Source of the DNA: Sphagnum magellanicum
Taxonomy: Eukaryota > Streptophyta > Sphagnopsida > Sphagnales > Sphagnaceae
Reading direction: 5' to 3'
Assembly: GCA_021904315.1 (NCBI GenBank)
Contig: CM038917.1
Coordinates: 10,028,041-10,092,040, forward strand
Length of the DNA stretch: 64,000 nt
Within the stretch, counting starts at the first letter, position 1. Every line of letters starts with the position of its first letter. Positions 37,124 through 49,743 of this stretch are shown here, in pieces. A model generated the notes under the pieces. The model was not told the origin of the DNA and did not search any database. It saw only the letters and a list, made by a program, of their open reading frames with translations. The position numbers and the translations under genes were made by a program.

Positions 37124-39806
37124 ATGGGTCGAGTGCAGTTGATGCACAGGTTTGCCTTATATGTGCGATGCTCGTATCTTCACCCTAGTTCGTCTCGATT
37201 CTTGCCTGAAGTAAGTATTTTTTCCAATCTCTTTCTGCCTCGGAATGTTTCTGCTCCTGAATATGCGCTTGTGAAGAAGGGTGCTGTAGTCTCTTGTTTC
37301 ATTAGGGTTTAGGGTTTCAGGGGGGTAATTTTTTGCACAGAAGGTGTGACTTTTTGTCGGATTTAGCCTTCTTGTTCTTATAGCGTTGATCTTGGTGTTG
37401 TAGCTTTCTTGGGAAGATCCGTTTGAATTTCTCAAGATCGTAAGAGTGGAAACTTGAAGCTCTCTCTTTTGGTCGTGTTGGTCTTTGTTGATGTTCGAGA
37501 GTCAATATTGTATGCAGTTTAGGGAGCGATACAGCAATAGGACAATAGGATGTAATGTGCAACTATGCTTTTGTTATATAATTCAGTTCTCTAGTGAGAT
37601 TCAGAATTCAGGGTTCAGGGTTTTATCCACTACTGTCATTTTGAGGTAGTCCTATCATTCACTGAGTTATGGATCTCACCATCCACAAGTGTTCTGTATA
37701 CTTGTAGCAATTACTATTTGAATCACAATCCTGTTGGCAGTTGATCTTGGCAGTATGATCATGATCTCCTTTTATGTTCTGCATAACTCTTTCTTTCAAT
37801 TCAACAAATACCAATGCAACTCCAGAGACTCAATGTTCACATGTATATTTGCTTCTCTGCATGATGGAATCTTTGATATCAGTTTGCAGGGCAGGAAGGA
37901 AGTACACGATGGATGGGAGGATTGAGGCACATTCGGCAACACACCAAACATGATGTCATTCTTACTGCAGTAAGTTTTTTAAGCTCTTCATGGGTGGATT
38001 GGGTTGAAACCCTAGAATGTGTTGTAGAGTTGACATTGATTCCTACCTACCAAAGTATTCAAGTTTTCTTTGAACACAGTTCAACCTGTGGATCATGTAT
38101 GACCTCAAATATTTTCCCAACTAAAGGTTGAGGTTCAGATTTTAGGATTTCTCTCTTCAACCACCATGGGTCAGTTAGTCTTAAGTGCAGGATTAGAGTT
38201 TCAGGTTAAAACAGTGGTAATCACATTATTATGACAAGTCATATTGCTCCAAGAAATGAGTTCTTTAGTGTTAATGACCATGGATCTTGTGTTGAAGTGC
38301 TTTTCTGGGGGACTGGTGCAGCCCATGGAGAGGCTTGGACAAGCAGGTCAGATTGTGAAAGTGGCACCTGGTTATGCACGTAATCGACTGATTCCTGAAA
38401 TGCTTGCACTTCCTGCCATTGAAAAGTTTGTCCTCCTGGTCCAAAATCAGCTCAAGGTTCTCATAACATTTTCCCTATTCACATTTTTTGGGCATCAGGG
38501 AGCCTCTGTAAAGCTTGGTATCTATCAACTTGTCTCATCCAGCAACAGTTGTTGATGTCAAGTGGCTGTTTCTGTTTTATATGTTCCTGATATTTCCTCA
38601 TTGTGCTTATATTTTGTGGTAACATTCAATGAAGGAATTGCAGTTTTTTGAGTTGATTTTGCTTGCTAATTTAAGTGTTTTGCCATTCAGCAAGTAGGTG
38701 CCCAAGTAGGTGGTCCAGAGGTCGAGGAAAAGGTTCACATTAAAGAAGTCACAGAGGAGGACAAATTGAAGGATATTGATGCTGTTCTTGGCCGGCTGGC
38801 GAAAGGCCGTGTGGTAAAAGTCACTTCCACAGCCCTTAGCATTACTGCAAATGCCACCTGGGGCACTTGAAAAGTTGAGGTGCATGAGATCTTTATACCA
38901 AAGTGATAGGTCATGCCTTACAGGGAGAAGGCTGCATATGTGTCAACCACAACATATGACGGTGGTTCATGATCCTTGCAGGTGCTGAAACGGGATGTAG
39001 GCATGAAGACTACCCTCATGAAGCTTGTCACCAAGTCTGATATAGTCTCTGAGGTGCGATGAACTGACATGATCACCTGACTTTCATGCACATGGCACTT
39101 AGTGATGTATCTGTGCTGCATGGAATTGAGTGAGTGCATTATAACTTCCCATTTCTAGCAACAGTGTTGGCAATACTGTCTCTGTTTTTGCACCAATTCT
39201 ATCACACAGAGTATGTATTTTGAGGTGGGGGGGATAACTGGGTGTTAAACATCCACTGTAGTACTGGGTACTGTCATGTAGTGTCATGGCTTTGTGCTGA
39301 ATTGCCCAGCTCTGTAGTACTGGGTTGTTTCATGCTCTCCATGGTGCTTTTTGACTCTTAAGTTTTCAGTCATAAAGGTTGTAACCTCAAAGAGTACATC
39401 AAATTCTAAAACAGAAGATGGGCAACCCTTGGAAAGAAAAGTTAGTGTTAAGGATATCAAAGTTACACTTTTGCATTTCACAGTACTGTTGTAATTTCTC
39501 TGTTTAATTGCTCATACTTGGAACTCTTGTTATGGCTGTTGGAAAGCAAAGTTGTTTAACAGGTAAGGTAGGGTGGGTTGTCATGCTGCTCATTTGGTGA
39601 CAGTGTATAACCTACTACTGCTGAACTGTGTTTAGGTGAGAAAACAATTGGGAGTGGATTTGCAGGAAGGAAACATACAGCTTGATGCTGCCTTCTCGAC
39701 AGTTGGTGACTTTGAAGTTCCTATACTTTTACCAGCAGGATTGAAGTTTAAGTTACCAGGAGACAAGAAAAGATTGCTTCTTAAGGTTCGCATTCGAAGA
39801 AAATAA
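37124..39806 (+). CDS. Mitochondrial large-subunit ribosomal protein bL9m
   Basis: Six exons, 37124-37210, 37895-37969, 38322-38456, 38691-38813, 38982-39053 and 39636-39806, give 220 residues, the size expected for plant mitochondrial L9. bL9 binds 23S-type rRNA at the base of the L1 stalk. Residues 1 to about 48 form a basic, Ser/Arg-rich presequence (MGRVQLMHRFALYVRC...) suited to mitochondrial import. The N-terminal L9 domain (about 48-95) contains HDVILTAPMERLGQAG and VKVAPGYARNRLIP, the bL9 signature. A charged linker helix (about 100-138) leads to the C-terminal domain ending LLLKVRIRRK. The exon 2 acceptor is a tandem TTTGCAGGGCAG. Only the downstream AG keeps the frame; use of the upstream one adds 5 nt and meets a stop. 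It converges on the SLP2 gene, with 3.0 kb between the stop codons. The gene is intact. Confidence 0.9.
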
Positions 39807-42767
39807 ATGTGGAAGTTTTGAGATGTTTGACATGGTTATAGTTCAGTTAGTGGTCTTCATTCTTTGATGTTTGCTGTATTCTGCAGTGAGATGCTGATTC
39901 AAGACTGATATCATAGAATTGGTTACTTTTATTTGGGATTGGGAGTGCCAGGGATGGCAGAATTGGGTCCCATGAGTGTATGTCTGGTAGATATTTGCAA
40001 GTCAGAGCCTTAAAAAAAAGATAATGGTGCTGTTAGATGATGCACTACCATGAAGATGACAATATGGTTTTTTGGATATCCTTGCTAGGGAGAGGTGTTG
40101 TCAGCTAGCAAGCTGATGGTTGTAACTGACAACAACTGTTTACCATTTTTTCACCAATCAGCACTGAAGATTAAGGAGACAATGGTGTTACGCAGTTAGA
40201 TAACTGTTGTCACTACGAGAATCTAGCATATTGCAAGGTATATGAAATTGTAGTGTTGGGTTGCGAAAGTCTATTTCTTTCATACGAGCTTTATGAATCA
40301 ACATCAAATGTCCCATGATTTTACAAGATAAAAGCATACTAATGTGTTTGGGGCTAGGTTTAATCCAAATCAGAAACTATGACCATGATCCAGACCTTGA
40401 TGTTTAAGGGGTGGTTGGTAAGCAACTAGTAGTCTTGAATCTTAAATTACAACTATACAAACTGATTTGGCTGAAGTTGGATGAGGGAAGAAACACATTT
40501 TGATGCTTACCTTTGAATTCTCTTCCTGATTTCCATTCACAAAAACCTGCTGATGCTAACTTGCCTTTGCAGGTGGTTCAAAAGTTGATCAACTGTACCA
40601 CCCAAAACAGCCAAAACATAAGTACTGAGACATCTAAAAAAATCAGCTAGTTCACATAATTGTAGCACTCCTAGGCTGCTGAGCCTCTTGAAGCATAGAA
40701 TTTCTTGGCTACTCATGAAACAACAATAGTGAAATCTTCTACCAATCGTATTATCCCAAAATTTTGGCAAAATCCAGGTCAAGATGTGATGTTGGTCTTT
40801 CCCTCATGGGTGCATAGTGGTTGAGGTGTGGAACGAACATATTGATATGCTCCCACACTGTCATTGACTTGTTCAACACAAACTTCTGCTCCTGCACAGC
40901 CACCTCTTCTACATACTTGCAGAGTGGGCCTTATAGCATTGTCTCTGTAACAGCAGCTGCCTGTTGTCAATTCCTACCTCACACTGGTGCTCTTGGAGAT
41001 CAGTTGACCTGTGTGATTAAGAGCAGCCACCTCATCTCCAAAAGTGGAGGATTGGTAGCACTTGTGGATTCCCACTGGTGCACCTTACATGATTCCAAAC
41101 TTGGTGCAACTCTTATAAACCCTCAAGGCCTACAGCAATCACAGAGCCTTCAGAAGAGTGACTCTGCAATCAAACCAATATGAGTGGACCATTCGCAGAG
41201 AGTAGCATCCAGAAGCAAGTTTACAATTGATAGTCCAGTGCCATGAGGTCAGCTGTGAAAGGAGAACTGTAGGTTTCAATTCATGCTATCATCTGCAGAA
41301 AAATGGCCAAAAGTAGAGAACTCCAAAGAGGAAGAAATTTTGAGACAATACACAAGAGGACGATTGAGTCAAGACATTTCCTGTTGCTTTGAACTTTAGT
41401 GATTTGCACATCCATTGATCCCTTGCTTTCTTTTAAATCCTTACTTCTATTTTCTGCATGCAATGATTGCAGACCTTCCTGGCTGCCTACTTTGATTTCT
41501 ATACACAGTTCAGACCTTGCTTTTTCATGCCCAACTTGTTGCTCAGTGCTTTCTCACAAGCTGGGGCCTACAATTTCAGTTGCCATTGGTGGTCCCTTTC
41601 TTCTTCAACATAAGACAAGCCATTTCAGTCTTCTTGTGCAGAATTTGCAACAAATAGACTGGGTTGTCACAGCTTGTGCTTGGCACTAGCCTCAAAAGGA
41701 CATCCTCAGTATCTACATGTGGAGGTAACAAAAGCAATTGTAGTGCAAATCTTTGTGGTGGAAAGCTTGGGTGCTTCTTGTAGCACATCACATGGATTAT
41801 CAGCTATGTTCTCAAGTCCCTTCAAGAGTGCAGAAACCCTACAAGAAATTGGACAACAAGCAAGAAATTTCCTGAGCACTTCAGAAGAAAATCTCAGTTT
41901 GCAGTGTGAAGCTTCCTAGCACAAGGTGTTCAAGCTACAGAATACTTACCAGACTTAACAGCTGCTCCAAGATACCAGCACGGCTGCAGTCATACTCTTG
42001 CCTGCAGCTTGTCCCCAAAGAATAGCTACCATATTTCTGTTACATGCTTTAAACCTTATTGAGCATCTGTTGTGCAGGATTTTGAAACCCATGATGTGCA
42101 TGACATCTATGTGCATACAATTGGCTATGAATCCAGCATCCCTTTGAGAAGTTTAGAGCTTGTGTACAGCTATGTACGTATCTCATAGATACTCAATATT
42201 TCTCTTAGTGTCTCAATGGACCACTCAACAATGACAAAGGAAGTCAAGAAAAATCTACAAAACTCTCTCCCTTCTGGCAAAATCCTAAATGACTATACAA
42301 TGGTAATGTCAACAAATCCAAGAGATCCTGATGTAACTATCAAGCCAATTTGATGTTAAAACTGCAGCCAGCTTCAAACCTTGGCTAGAAAGAATAAACC
42401 TGTCAATGTACAATTGTGGTATAAGAAATCTGAATGGTGCAAGCAATGAATTAAATTTAGGCAGGTCTACTAAAGAGCTACCAACCTCACTGCAATGCTC
42501 ATCAGAGCTTGCAATTTCATTTTGAGGTATTACCACACCTAGCACTAATTGGTGGATAGCACCCATTACAGCCATCCAAGCTACCTCAGCAGACAACGTT
42601 GTTAACATCATGGCAAAAATAGATTTGTTTGGTGTGCCACACACACAAACAGTGCAGCATTTCCAGCAATTACATCACATTGATTCATGTAACCAACTTC
42701 TACTCATCCCCTTCATCATGATCTGTTCAGTCACAAACATATGAGAGAAGCTGTTGAAAGTTTGCAC
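39807..42767. other. Spacer between bL9m and SLP2-like genes
   Basis: Nearly 3 kb between two convergent genes, so it contains both 3' UTRs. Base composition is closer to the genes than to the AT-rich spacers. Several short open frames exist on both strands (for example near 40821-41183 and 42309-42644), but they show no family motif and stops interrupt any extension. I do not recognise a gene or repeat. Confidence 0.4.
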
Positions 42768-45414
42768 TTATCCACCCCTCTTGGGATTACGCACTGACAA
42801 AGATGGATGGTGAGCCTTATCATCATCACCCCTAATACCCATACCCCTGTGCGCCATACTTCCAGCATTGATGAACTGTGTGGGTGAATGTGCTGAAAGC
42901 ACACGTAATTCCCTATCATGCTTGATTTCAAGAACTTGAGGTTCTCCATCTCCGCAACCCTTTGACAATCCAACATCAACCCTAATTACAGCATCATTGC
43001 AAATGCTATTTATGCCCATTGGGAACTGGATTGTATGGCCAACCACCATCCGCTGTACCCCTGGGATGGAAGCAATGGACTGATGTAGAAGCTCACAATC
43101 ACACTGACTTTCTTTCACATCGGAATACTTGCGCAGCCACACGACAGCATCAGCCCCATGCAGATATGAAGGAGCCCTCCATCCATTTCCTCCCAACATC
43201 CAGTCTCTCACCTGGGATTGACACAGGAGAATCAGAGGATCAGTTGTACACTCTTCTGTTGCCTTACCACCCTCAAATGGTATTCATCTTACTATGGCCC
43301 ACAAGGCAAGCACAATCTTATGATTACAGTGTCTCTGTCTGTATCTCTCTCCATGGCTTTGGCTCAATAAAAGGTTGCAGTGAAGTCAAATTGATCATTC
43401 AGGTTTTGTTGTTCCATCTAAGTGTCTGGATCTATAATTTCTTCATAAATACTGAGAACTTCTCCATATTTATGATAGAAGTCAACCTGAAAAGAATTGA
43501 TAGACAACCCAATAAGAAGGTTAAAGAGATCTCAGATATGGCAACATATCAGCAGAACTGGAAATAAATAACCAACCCTAAAAGATCATAGAAAACAAAA
43601 GCAAAAATAAAACTGAGAATTGGTTTGAACAAGAGTGATAGACACACACATGTTCATTGTTCAGAGACCTTCTTCAACGACAACACGTATGATAGTACCA
43701 GCTACCATAACATCCCCCCTTGACTTATTAAGCTCTTAGTAGCTCATGGTGCAGGTCAACATCATACATTGACCAAAGTACTAAGTTTCTGTCACAAGAC
43801 CAACTCCACTAAAGGTAGACTCAGCCATGATGCTGGCTATCTCCACAAAACCTAAAAGAGAAGGAGAAGACCTGCGAATCAATGAAGAAAGCAGAACACA
43901 GAAAACCAAGCAAGAAAATTAGAAGAAAAAAGAGAGAAACAAGATGGAGAAACTTTAAGAGCATGATGATCTCTTCAGGACAAAAGAGGGCACTCATCAA
44001 TTAGGATTTAAAAGAATATTGTACTGTGTGAGAAACTGAAGAACTCTATAAATTGAAACCTGAAGTATCTATCATGTGGGAGTTGGATGTGAGAAATCAC
44101 CTCCAGATTGATGCGGTCAAGCCCATGATCCACATGAGCAGGTAGGAGTCCCCCATGCACAAACACTGAACTCCCTACCACCAAAACAGTTGGATGACTT
44201 GCCAAAAAGCGTGATGAGATTGGCCCTCCAGGTCTCAATGCAGCCATTCTTGCTCTCAAACCTTCCGGGTAGCTTGCTGGAATGCTGTGAAACAAGTTAG
44301 GCTGTTTCCCAAGACCTCCACACCTGTCTTTCAGCAGATTTCCGAGGTTGAACCAGTGGGCCCAGGTGCGGAACTCATGCATCCCGGCGAGTGTTACATA
44401 CCGGAAATCACCTTCCATGTTTATGATTTCATGGTTTCCATTCATAATATGGACATTGCCACCACTGCGTTGTGCTTCCAGCCTCAGCTTCTCAAGCAAG
44501 TAGATCACTTTCAATTCCTCCCCTCCTCTGTCTAGCAAGTCACCAACCTGCACACAACAAAAAGTCGGTCAGTGTTCCCTTCAAAACGCAAGCAAGAATA
44601 AGAAGGGCCACAAAAGACTTTTCTCTGTGGCAGACTACTGTCAACATATAGACCACCTTGATTGGGAAGAAGAAAATAATTGCTGTCCAGTGGAGCTTGG
44701 TTACAAGTTTAGTCTTTGCCATTGTGCATGCATGAAGGAATTTGCTTCAAAGCAGTGATCAGCATTGTTGCAGCAAGCTAGGGTTTTTCTTGGCTGAACT
44801 TTTGTGTCTGTAAAGTATGAGATCATGATTTCTGTTGTTTCCAGAACAACTGCACTGCTTCTTTCATAAATAGTGGAGAGAAGAAATGCAGTGACTGAGC
44901 TTTCAGCCTCACCACAATGTGAGGCTTTGCTGCAGCATCAAAGCCAGGAGGAAAAACAAAAAACAAAAAAGAAAGCTCCAGAGATCCATGGATGGAGCAC
45001 ACATACCTGAACCACCACAGTTTTGCCTCCAATCCAGTGATCATTCTCGTCAATGACTTGAGCAACTCCTAGAGCTGCTCTTGTCTTTGATAGATCACCG
45101 TGAAGGTCTCCTATGGCAATCAATCGCTCAGGCGCAGGTAGCCATGTAGTTAACATTCCTCTCTCCTTGTTCTTCTTGTTCTGCTGCTGCAGTTGCTTCC
45201 CTTGACTGCCATGGACCTCATCCACTCTTGTAAACCTCCGAGAGGCTTGTTGGTTCAAGGAAGAGGCGGCAGGCGACCCGAGAATCTGACCTCCTACTAC
45301 GAAATCCACAAACGAGTCCACAAAAGCTGAAACTAGGGTTGGCACTTTGCTGCAGAGGACTGGATCTTGTGCAGCAGCAGCTCCAGGTTTTGTCTCCTTT
45401 ACCATGCCTGGCAT
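42768..45414 (-). CDS. SLP2: Shewanella-like protein phosphatase, SLP2 type
   Basis: Three minus-strand exons, 45007-45414, 44101-44547 and 42768-43211, give 432 residues (Arabidopsis SLP2 is about 390). SLP phosphatases are bacterial-derived PPP-family metalloenzymes. Arabidopsis SLP2 is a tyrosine phosphatase of the mitochondrial intermembrane space, activated through Mia40. Metal-site motifs are all present: GDLHGD (102-107), GDLLDRG (138-144), GNHE (173-176), HGG (267-269) and GHT (343-345). The block VPTLVSAFVDSFVDF (24-38) matches SLP2 and not SLP1, and QCDC (321-324) matches the SLP2 CDC motif. The start is the first in-frame ATG. The frame stays open for about 210 bp upstream but without an ATG. 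Extra length lies in a Gln/Lys-rich insert at about 45-90 and a basic C-terminus. The enzyme looks active. Confidence 0.9.
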
Positions 45415-46380
45415 GGCCTTGGCCTTGGCCGCCTCCTCTTGTGGATTTCCTGGTCCCTCCTCCCTCCTTGAAAAACAAACTCTGATGGAGTTGGATTGGT
45501 ATAGAAACAGACAAGACGCCACTGACTGCAAGCGTGAAATCTTCGAATGCTGAAAAAGAACATCACGAAGCAAGTGACTACTGCAACAAAGAAGAAGAAG
45601 AAGCTCTCCAAGTGCACCACTCACTCACTCACTGACTGACTGCAGGAAATGAACAAAAATGCGACATTAGGGTTAGGCGCTCTTGAAGAATGAATGCCAG
45701 ACCTTTGCAAAAACTTTCACAAAACTTCTCACAAATCTTCTGGTACATGTATGTCCAGTTCTAGATTGCCTAGTTTGCTAATTTCTTCAGCAATTAGTTT
45801 CTTCTGAGAATGAAGCAGGCAGGCAGGCAGGCAGGCGGATGAGGGAGGTTCTTCAGCAAAGGTTTCTTCAGCAAATGATCAAGTGCAAGTTCTTCATTCA
45901 GTCAATCAATCATTCGATCAATTTATGATTCTTCCTCAACAACCATAGAGGTAGCATTTTTGTTTATGACTTAGCTATTATTCTGTTGAGTTGTGTTGTT
46001 GAATTGTTGTGTTGTTGCTTCCAAATTGAGAAAATGGGTGATGAAGGATAAGAAGTTTTGAGATGTGGCAAAAACTCTCATGAAAACACAATCAACAATT
46101 GGCAACTTCTTGTTGTTGTTCTTGTGTCACTGAGAAGAGAACTAAACAAATAACAATCTCATAATGAAAGAAAAAGCACCAATCCAGAAGGGAAATGAAG
46201 GAACACAAAGAGAGGAGCAATATCCAAAGCCAAGAAAAGTGAAAGGGAGGAAAAAGGCACCCGCCCAAATCCAAAACCCAAGCCTCCGTCCTAAACCCTT
46301 CACTACTCGCATGAAACAAATTAGACAAAAGAGAGGGGAGGGAATCCTAAAAGAGCATCGGTCTTAGAAGAGGCCTGCCT
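45415..46380. other. SLP2-like 5' UTR and promoter region
   Basis: Upstream of the start codon on the minus strand. Simple repeats include (GAA)n near 45590-45601, CACT repeats near 45618-45632 and (GCAG)n near 45819-45837. A plus-strand open frame near 46164-46367 is Lys/Arg/Pro-rich low-complexity sequence and is not treated as a gene. Confidence 0.4.
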
Positions 46381-47215
46381 CATTGCTGACAATGGCCTAT
46401 CTCAAGATGGATGAATCTTGGGTTCTTTGATCGAAAAAATGTTAGAGGAAGGTTTTTGGTGCCTTTAGCTGACCACACCATATTTGCACATTGGTGTTGG
46501 AAATTGTTCACTTGCTGGTGTAAGTAGACAAATATCTCCATAGCAAAATACAATAACATATCCCCCTTGGTGTTGATCCTAGTAAAACATATCCTTTGCC
46601 CTAGGTTGTAATTGTCATGACAACTCACCTACAAACCGTAGCTCTTGAATCTAGATTTACTTGAGTGTGATCAACAATGACAACATTAGCTAGATAACTC
46701 AATGACATTATGAGGATTGAAGTGAAAGTGAAAAGCATTGAGAAAACATGTGTATGTTCACAAAAACGTGAAGTCTAGATTGGTTTTTCATAGTGTATTT
46801 TAAGGTCTTTTACTTGCTTGAATCTCACATTGTACCTTCCAAATTTCAGAAGGTACAAGATAGTTTGCCACTTGGCCTTCCAAAATCCAAAAGGTACGTT
46901 TTTCAAATTTGAAAGGTAATGATTGTGAAACCTTTTTTTATATGTGAAATTCAACATTTCTATGGAAACAATCAAGGCATTTCATATAGGAAAAGGCTTT
47001 TAGTAGACCCTTTCAGATTTGAAATCCCTTTGAGATCAATAGGTCAAAGAGGTAAACATTAAACATTGGCAACTAATTAAATGTTGCATTGAGTTTGACG
47101 TATTTACAATACAATGCCCAACATGAAAAAAAAATCAATTAAAAAAATTTTATTCGCACAATGATTAATGTTATAAATATATTTTTAATACAATAGTTTT
47201 AAAGAAAAAAAATGT

Positions 47216-47272
47216 GATGTAGTGGTTAAAATCTTTCCTCAACCCAAAGGTTCATGGTTCAATCCTTTTCCC
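47216..47272 (+). repeat. tRNA-like stretch, possible SINE head
   Basis: A TAGTGGTTAAAATC segment resembles an RNA polymerase III A box. About 28 bp later GGTTCAATCC fits the B-box consensus GGTTCRANNC. The spacing is about right for a tRNA-derived promoter, but no full cloverleaf with an acceptor stem can be drawn by eye, so a functional tRNA is unlikely. Confidence 0.3.
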
Positions 47273-47401
47273 AATTATTTTTGCCAACAAACAAATGGAT
47301 GAAAAAATATATAAAACATTTAAATAAATTTTAAAAGTTAGTTGCCATTAGGAAGCAACCTTTTTAGGGAAAAGAAGTCCCAAACAAGTTATTATAAAGA
47401 A

Positions 47402-47860
47402 CTAGTGGGTACCCGTGACCTTCGAGCATTGTGAAATCCCCCGGTTTTTTAAAACTTGGTTCATGTTTTAGTTTTTTTTAGAAACTTTTATCTTTTTTTT
47501 AAAAATGTGTTTTCTGTTTTTATTATTATTTTGTATAATAAAAATAAAGTGTTTCTTTTTCATTTTTATATTTTTGTTTATTTGGATGCAAGTTTGAAGT
47601 TTGGAGAAAGAAGATACACCTCATTTTTTTTCAAGTAGGGTTTTTCTTCATTACTAGTGGTATTCGTGACCTTCGGACACCCGTGGCTACGCCACTCCAA
47701 CCACTTCGAACGCGCAGTTGTCTCGACCGACGTTGTGCAGGTATCAGAACCAGCCATGTGTAACCTTAAGTTATCAGTCCGGATATTTACTCCCTTACCC
47801 GATGTGAGAAAACCCAAAACCCCGGTTCTGATATTTTGAACCTTGGTTCCTTGAACAATC
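47402..47860. other. Block with repeated ACTAGTGG motifs and a GC-richer core
   Basis: ACTAGTGGGTACCCGTGACC (from about 47402) and ACTAGTGGTATTCGTGACC (from about 47654) are similar 20-mers about 250 bp apart, each followed by TTCG. The second starts a GC-richer stretch to about 47830 unlike its surroundings. The GGGTACCC palindrome next to CTAG recalls Helitron 3' ends read on the minus strand (hairpin, then CTRR). No 5' TC end or Rep/helicase sequence was seen. Confidence 0.3.
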
Positions 47861-49743
47861 AATTTCATTCTTGATTAACATGTGTTTTGATGTATCTTGA
47901 TAAGTTTTGTTTCATGCCATTTGGATTCATGTTCACTTTGTAAATATCAGATATGGGATTTTATTTTTATTTTTTCCCTCCACTTCAATTAGCCATGGGA
48001 TGTGAACTCATGGCACCCAACTAAACTAGAATGTAGGTTGTTCCATCAAGTTGTCATCTGAATAATGCAGATTAGCATATTGAACTATGCTAAGAAATAG
48101 GTCAATGATGCACATAATATGTGATATTACAACCAAAAAGTCTCTATCCTTTATGAAAAGAAAACTCCAATTTTTGTCACATGCCATGGATTGATAATGG
48201 ATGATTTATTGTTTTTAATCTTTAGTCCATCAAATTACATGCATAATTTATGTTTACTCAAAACATCCTGAACATAACTTTGGCTAATTTGATGTCTTCA
48301 CACCCCTTTCAATTGGTTTTTGAAAAGTTCTTTTGATTTTGAAATATATTGGTTCTATAATTTGGTCCGATGCCAAATCAAAAACTTGTCTCCAACTTAA
48401 CATGTAATTGTGTACATCTCAAGCCTTTCATAATTAACCTTGACTTTCTATATCTAGTTCAAACTACAATATTAATGTTGAAATATATTCAAACTTATGT
48501 AATTTGTAGATGTATGTAAAGTTGTAAATGACAACATAACCTTTTTATGACAAAAGTTCGAAATTCAAGTTGTGGGTTAAGAATCCTATTATGGTGATCA
48601 TGAATGAAAAGGTGCAATGACCAAAGCAATTACAAGCCTGTCTTATTTTACTTTCACCCTTGGCTTTAAGGCTATCAATAAGTGTTATTTGACATTATTT
48701 TTTCATGTGGCAAACATTTGAATTTGTCACAAAGGAAGAAAACAAATTGGATTGGTGAAAAATGACCTAAATATTGATTGTAAGCTTGTAATTGATAGGT
48801 ATGCTAATTGATACACATAGGCATATCAATTGTCCACAAAGTTGTCTTTGATGCCAAAGTCTAAATAAAAAATTTGAAACATATATTTTGAGCAATGCCC
48901 CTAGGGCTGGCACAAGTGAACTGCTATATATTGGGGGCAAAAAGGCAATTGTATCTATAGTACATTTAATATAGGACATTTTGTATTGAAATCTGATTTA
49001 AACTCCCATGCTTTTGTGAAATAGAATTATTTTGAGTTGTGCATTTTTGTTGTGAATGCAAATGAAGCTACATTTTGTCATTACAACTTCTTCTTTGGCA
49101 TTCTAAGAAAACTAGATAAGCCCTTAAAAAGGAGCAGTACTCTCAAGTCTCTATGGTGACGGCTAAAAGCTTCTATCTTCTGAAACTTTCAGTTATATTC
49201 CCCTCAAAAACTCAAAGTTTTTTGAGACATAATAACATTTTTGCCACAAACAAGACTTAAAAAATTTGTGTGACAAACAAAAAGCATAAGCAGTTCCAAC
49301 CTTATTACAACTTTGATTCCCTTGCAATGGGAGTAAATCACCACTTCAAACCAAGTTATGCTTATTACATGTTGCCAATAACAATTTTTGTTCTTGAAGT
49401 TTTATATCCTTGTTTTTTTTCAACTTGGGCATTAATATTTTATCAAGGCTTGTTTGGCATCTGATGTAGGCATTTCAACATGTGTGCTGCAAAGAGAAAG
49501 ATATTCATTAGCAAAGCAAGAAATTTCCATTAAGAAAAACGAAATTACATCATTTTAAAGGCATAAAACAAGTTTCAATATATGAAGTGATAATAATCTG
49601 CAAGTGATCCCAAGGTAAGGTGGGGGGAGCTATCCCAAGACTTGTTCTTTTCTATTACTTGGTAGGTTGTTGCATGATGGGGAACCCACTCACACAAAAG
49701 GAACTATAACAACACTATTGACAATGTTTTTGTGATATGAGCT

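Larger units (their letters stand above)
46381..49743. other. Spacer between SLP2-like and ATL genes
   Basis: No host gene. It holds a tRNA-like or SINE-like stretch (47216-47272) and a GC-richer block bounded by two ACTAGTGG motifs (about 47402-47860). The rest is AT-rich spacer. The last few hundred bases should include the ATL 3' UTR. Confidence 0.4.

Noticed and set aside
40821-41183. 120-codon open frame in the bL9m-SLP2 spacer
   Set aside because: No recognised motif and no splice-consistent continuation. It is probably chance in 3'-UTR-like sequence.
45399-45624. Extended N-terminus of the SLP2-like protein from an upstream GTG
   Set aside because: There is no ATG in that frame. Plant nuclear genes start at ATG, and the first in-frame ATG gives a start like known SLP2.
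46164-46367. Lys/Arg/Pro-rich 67-codon open frame
   Set aside because: Low-complexity translation of purine-rich sequence in the SLP2-like upstream region.
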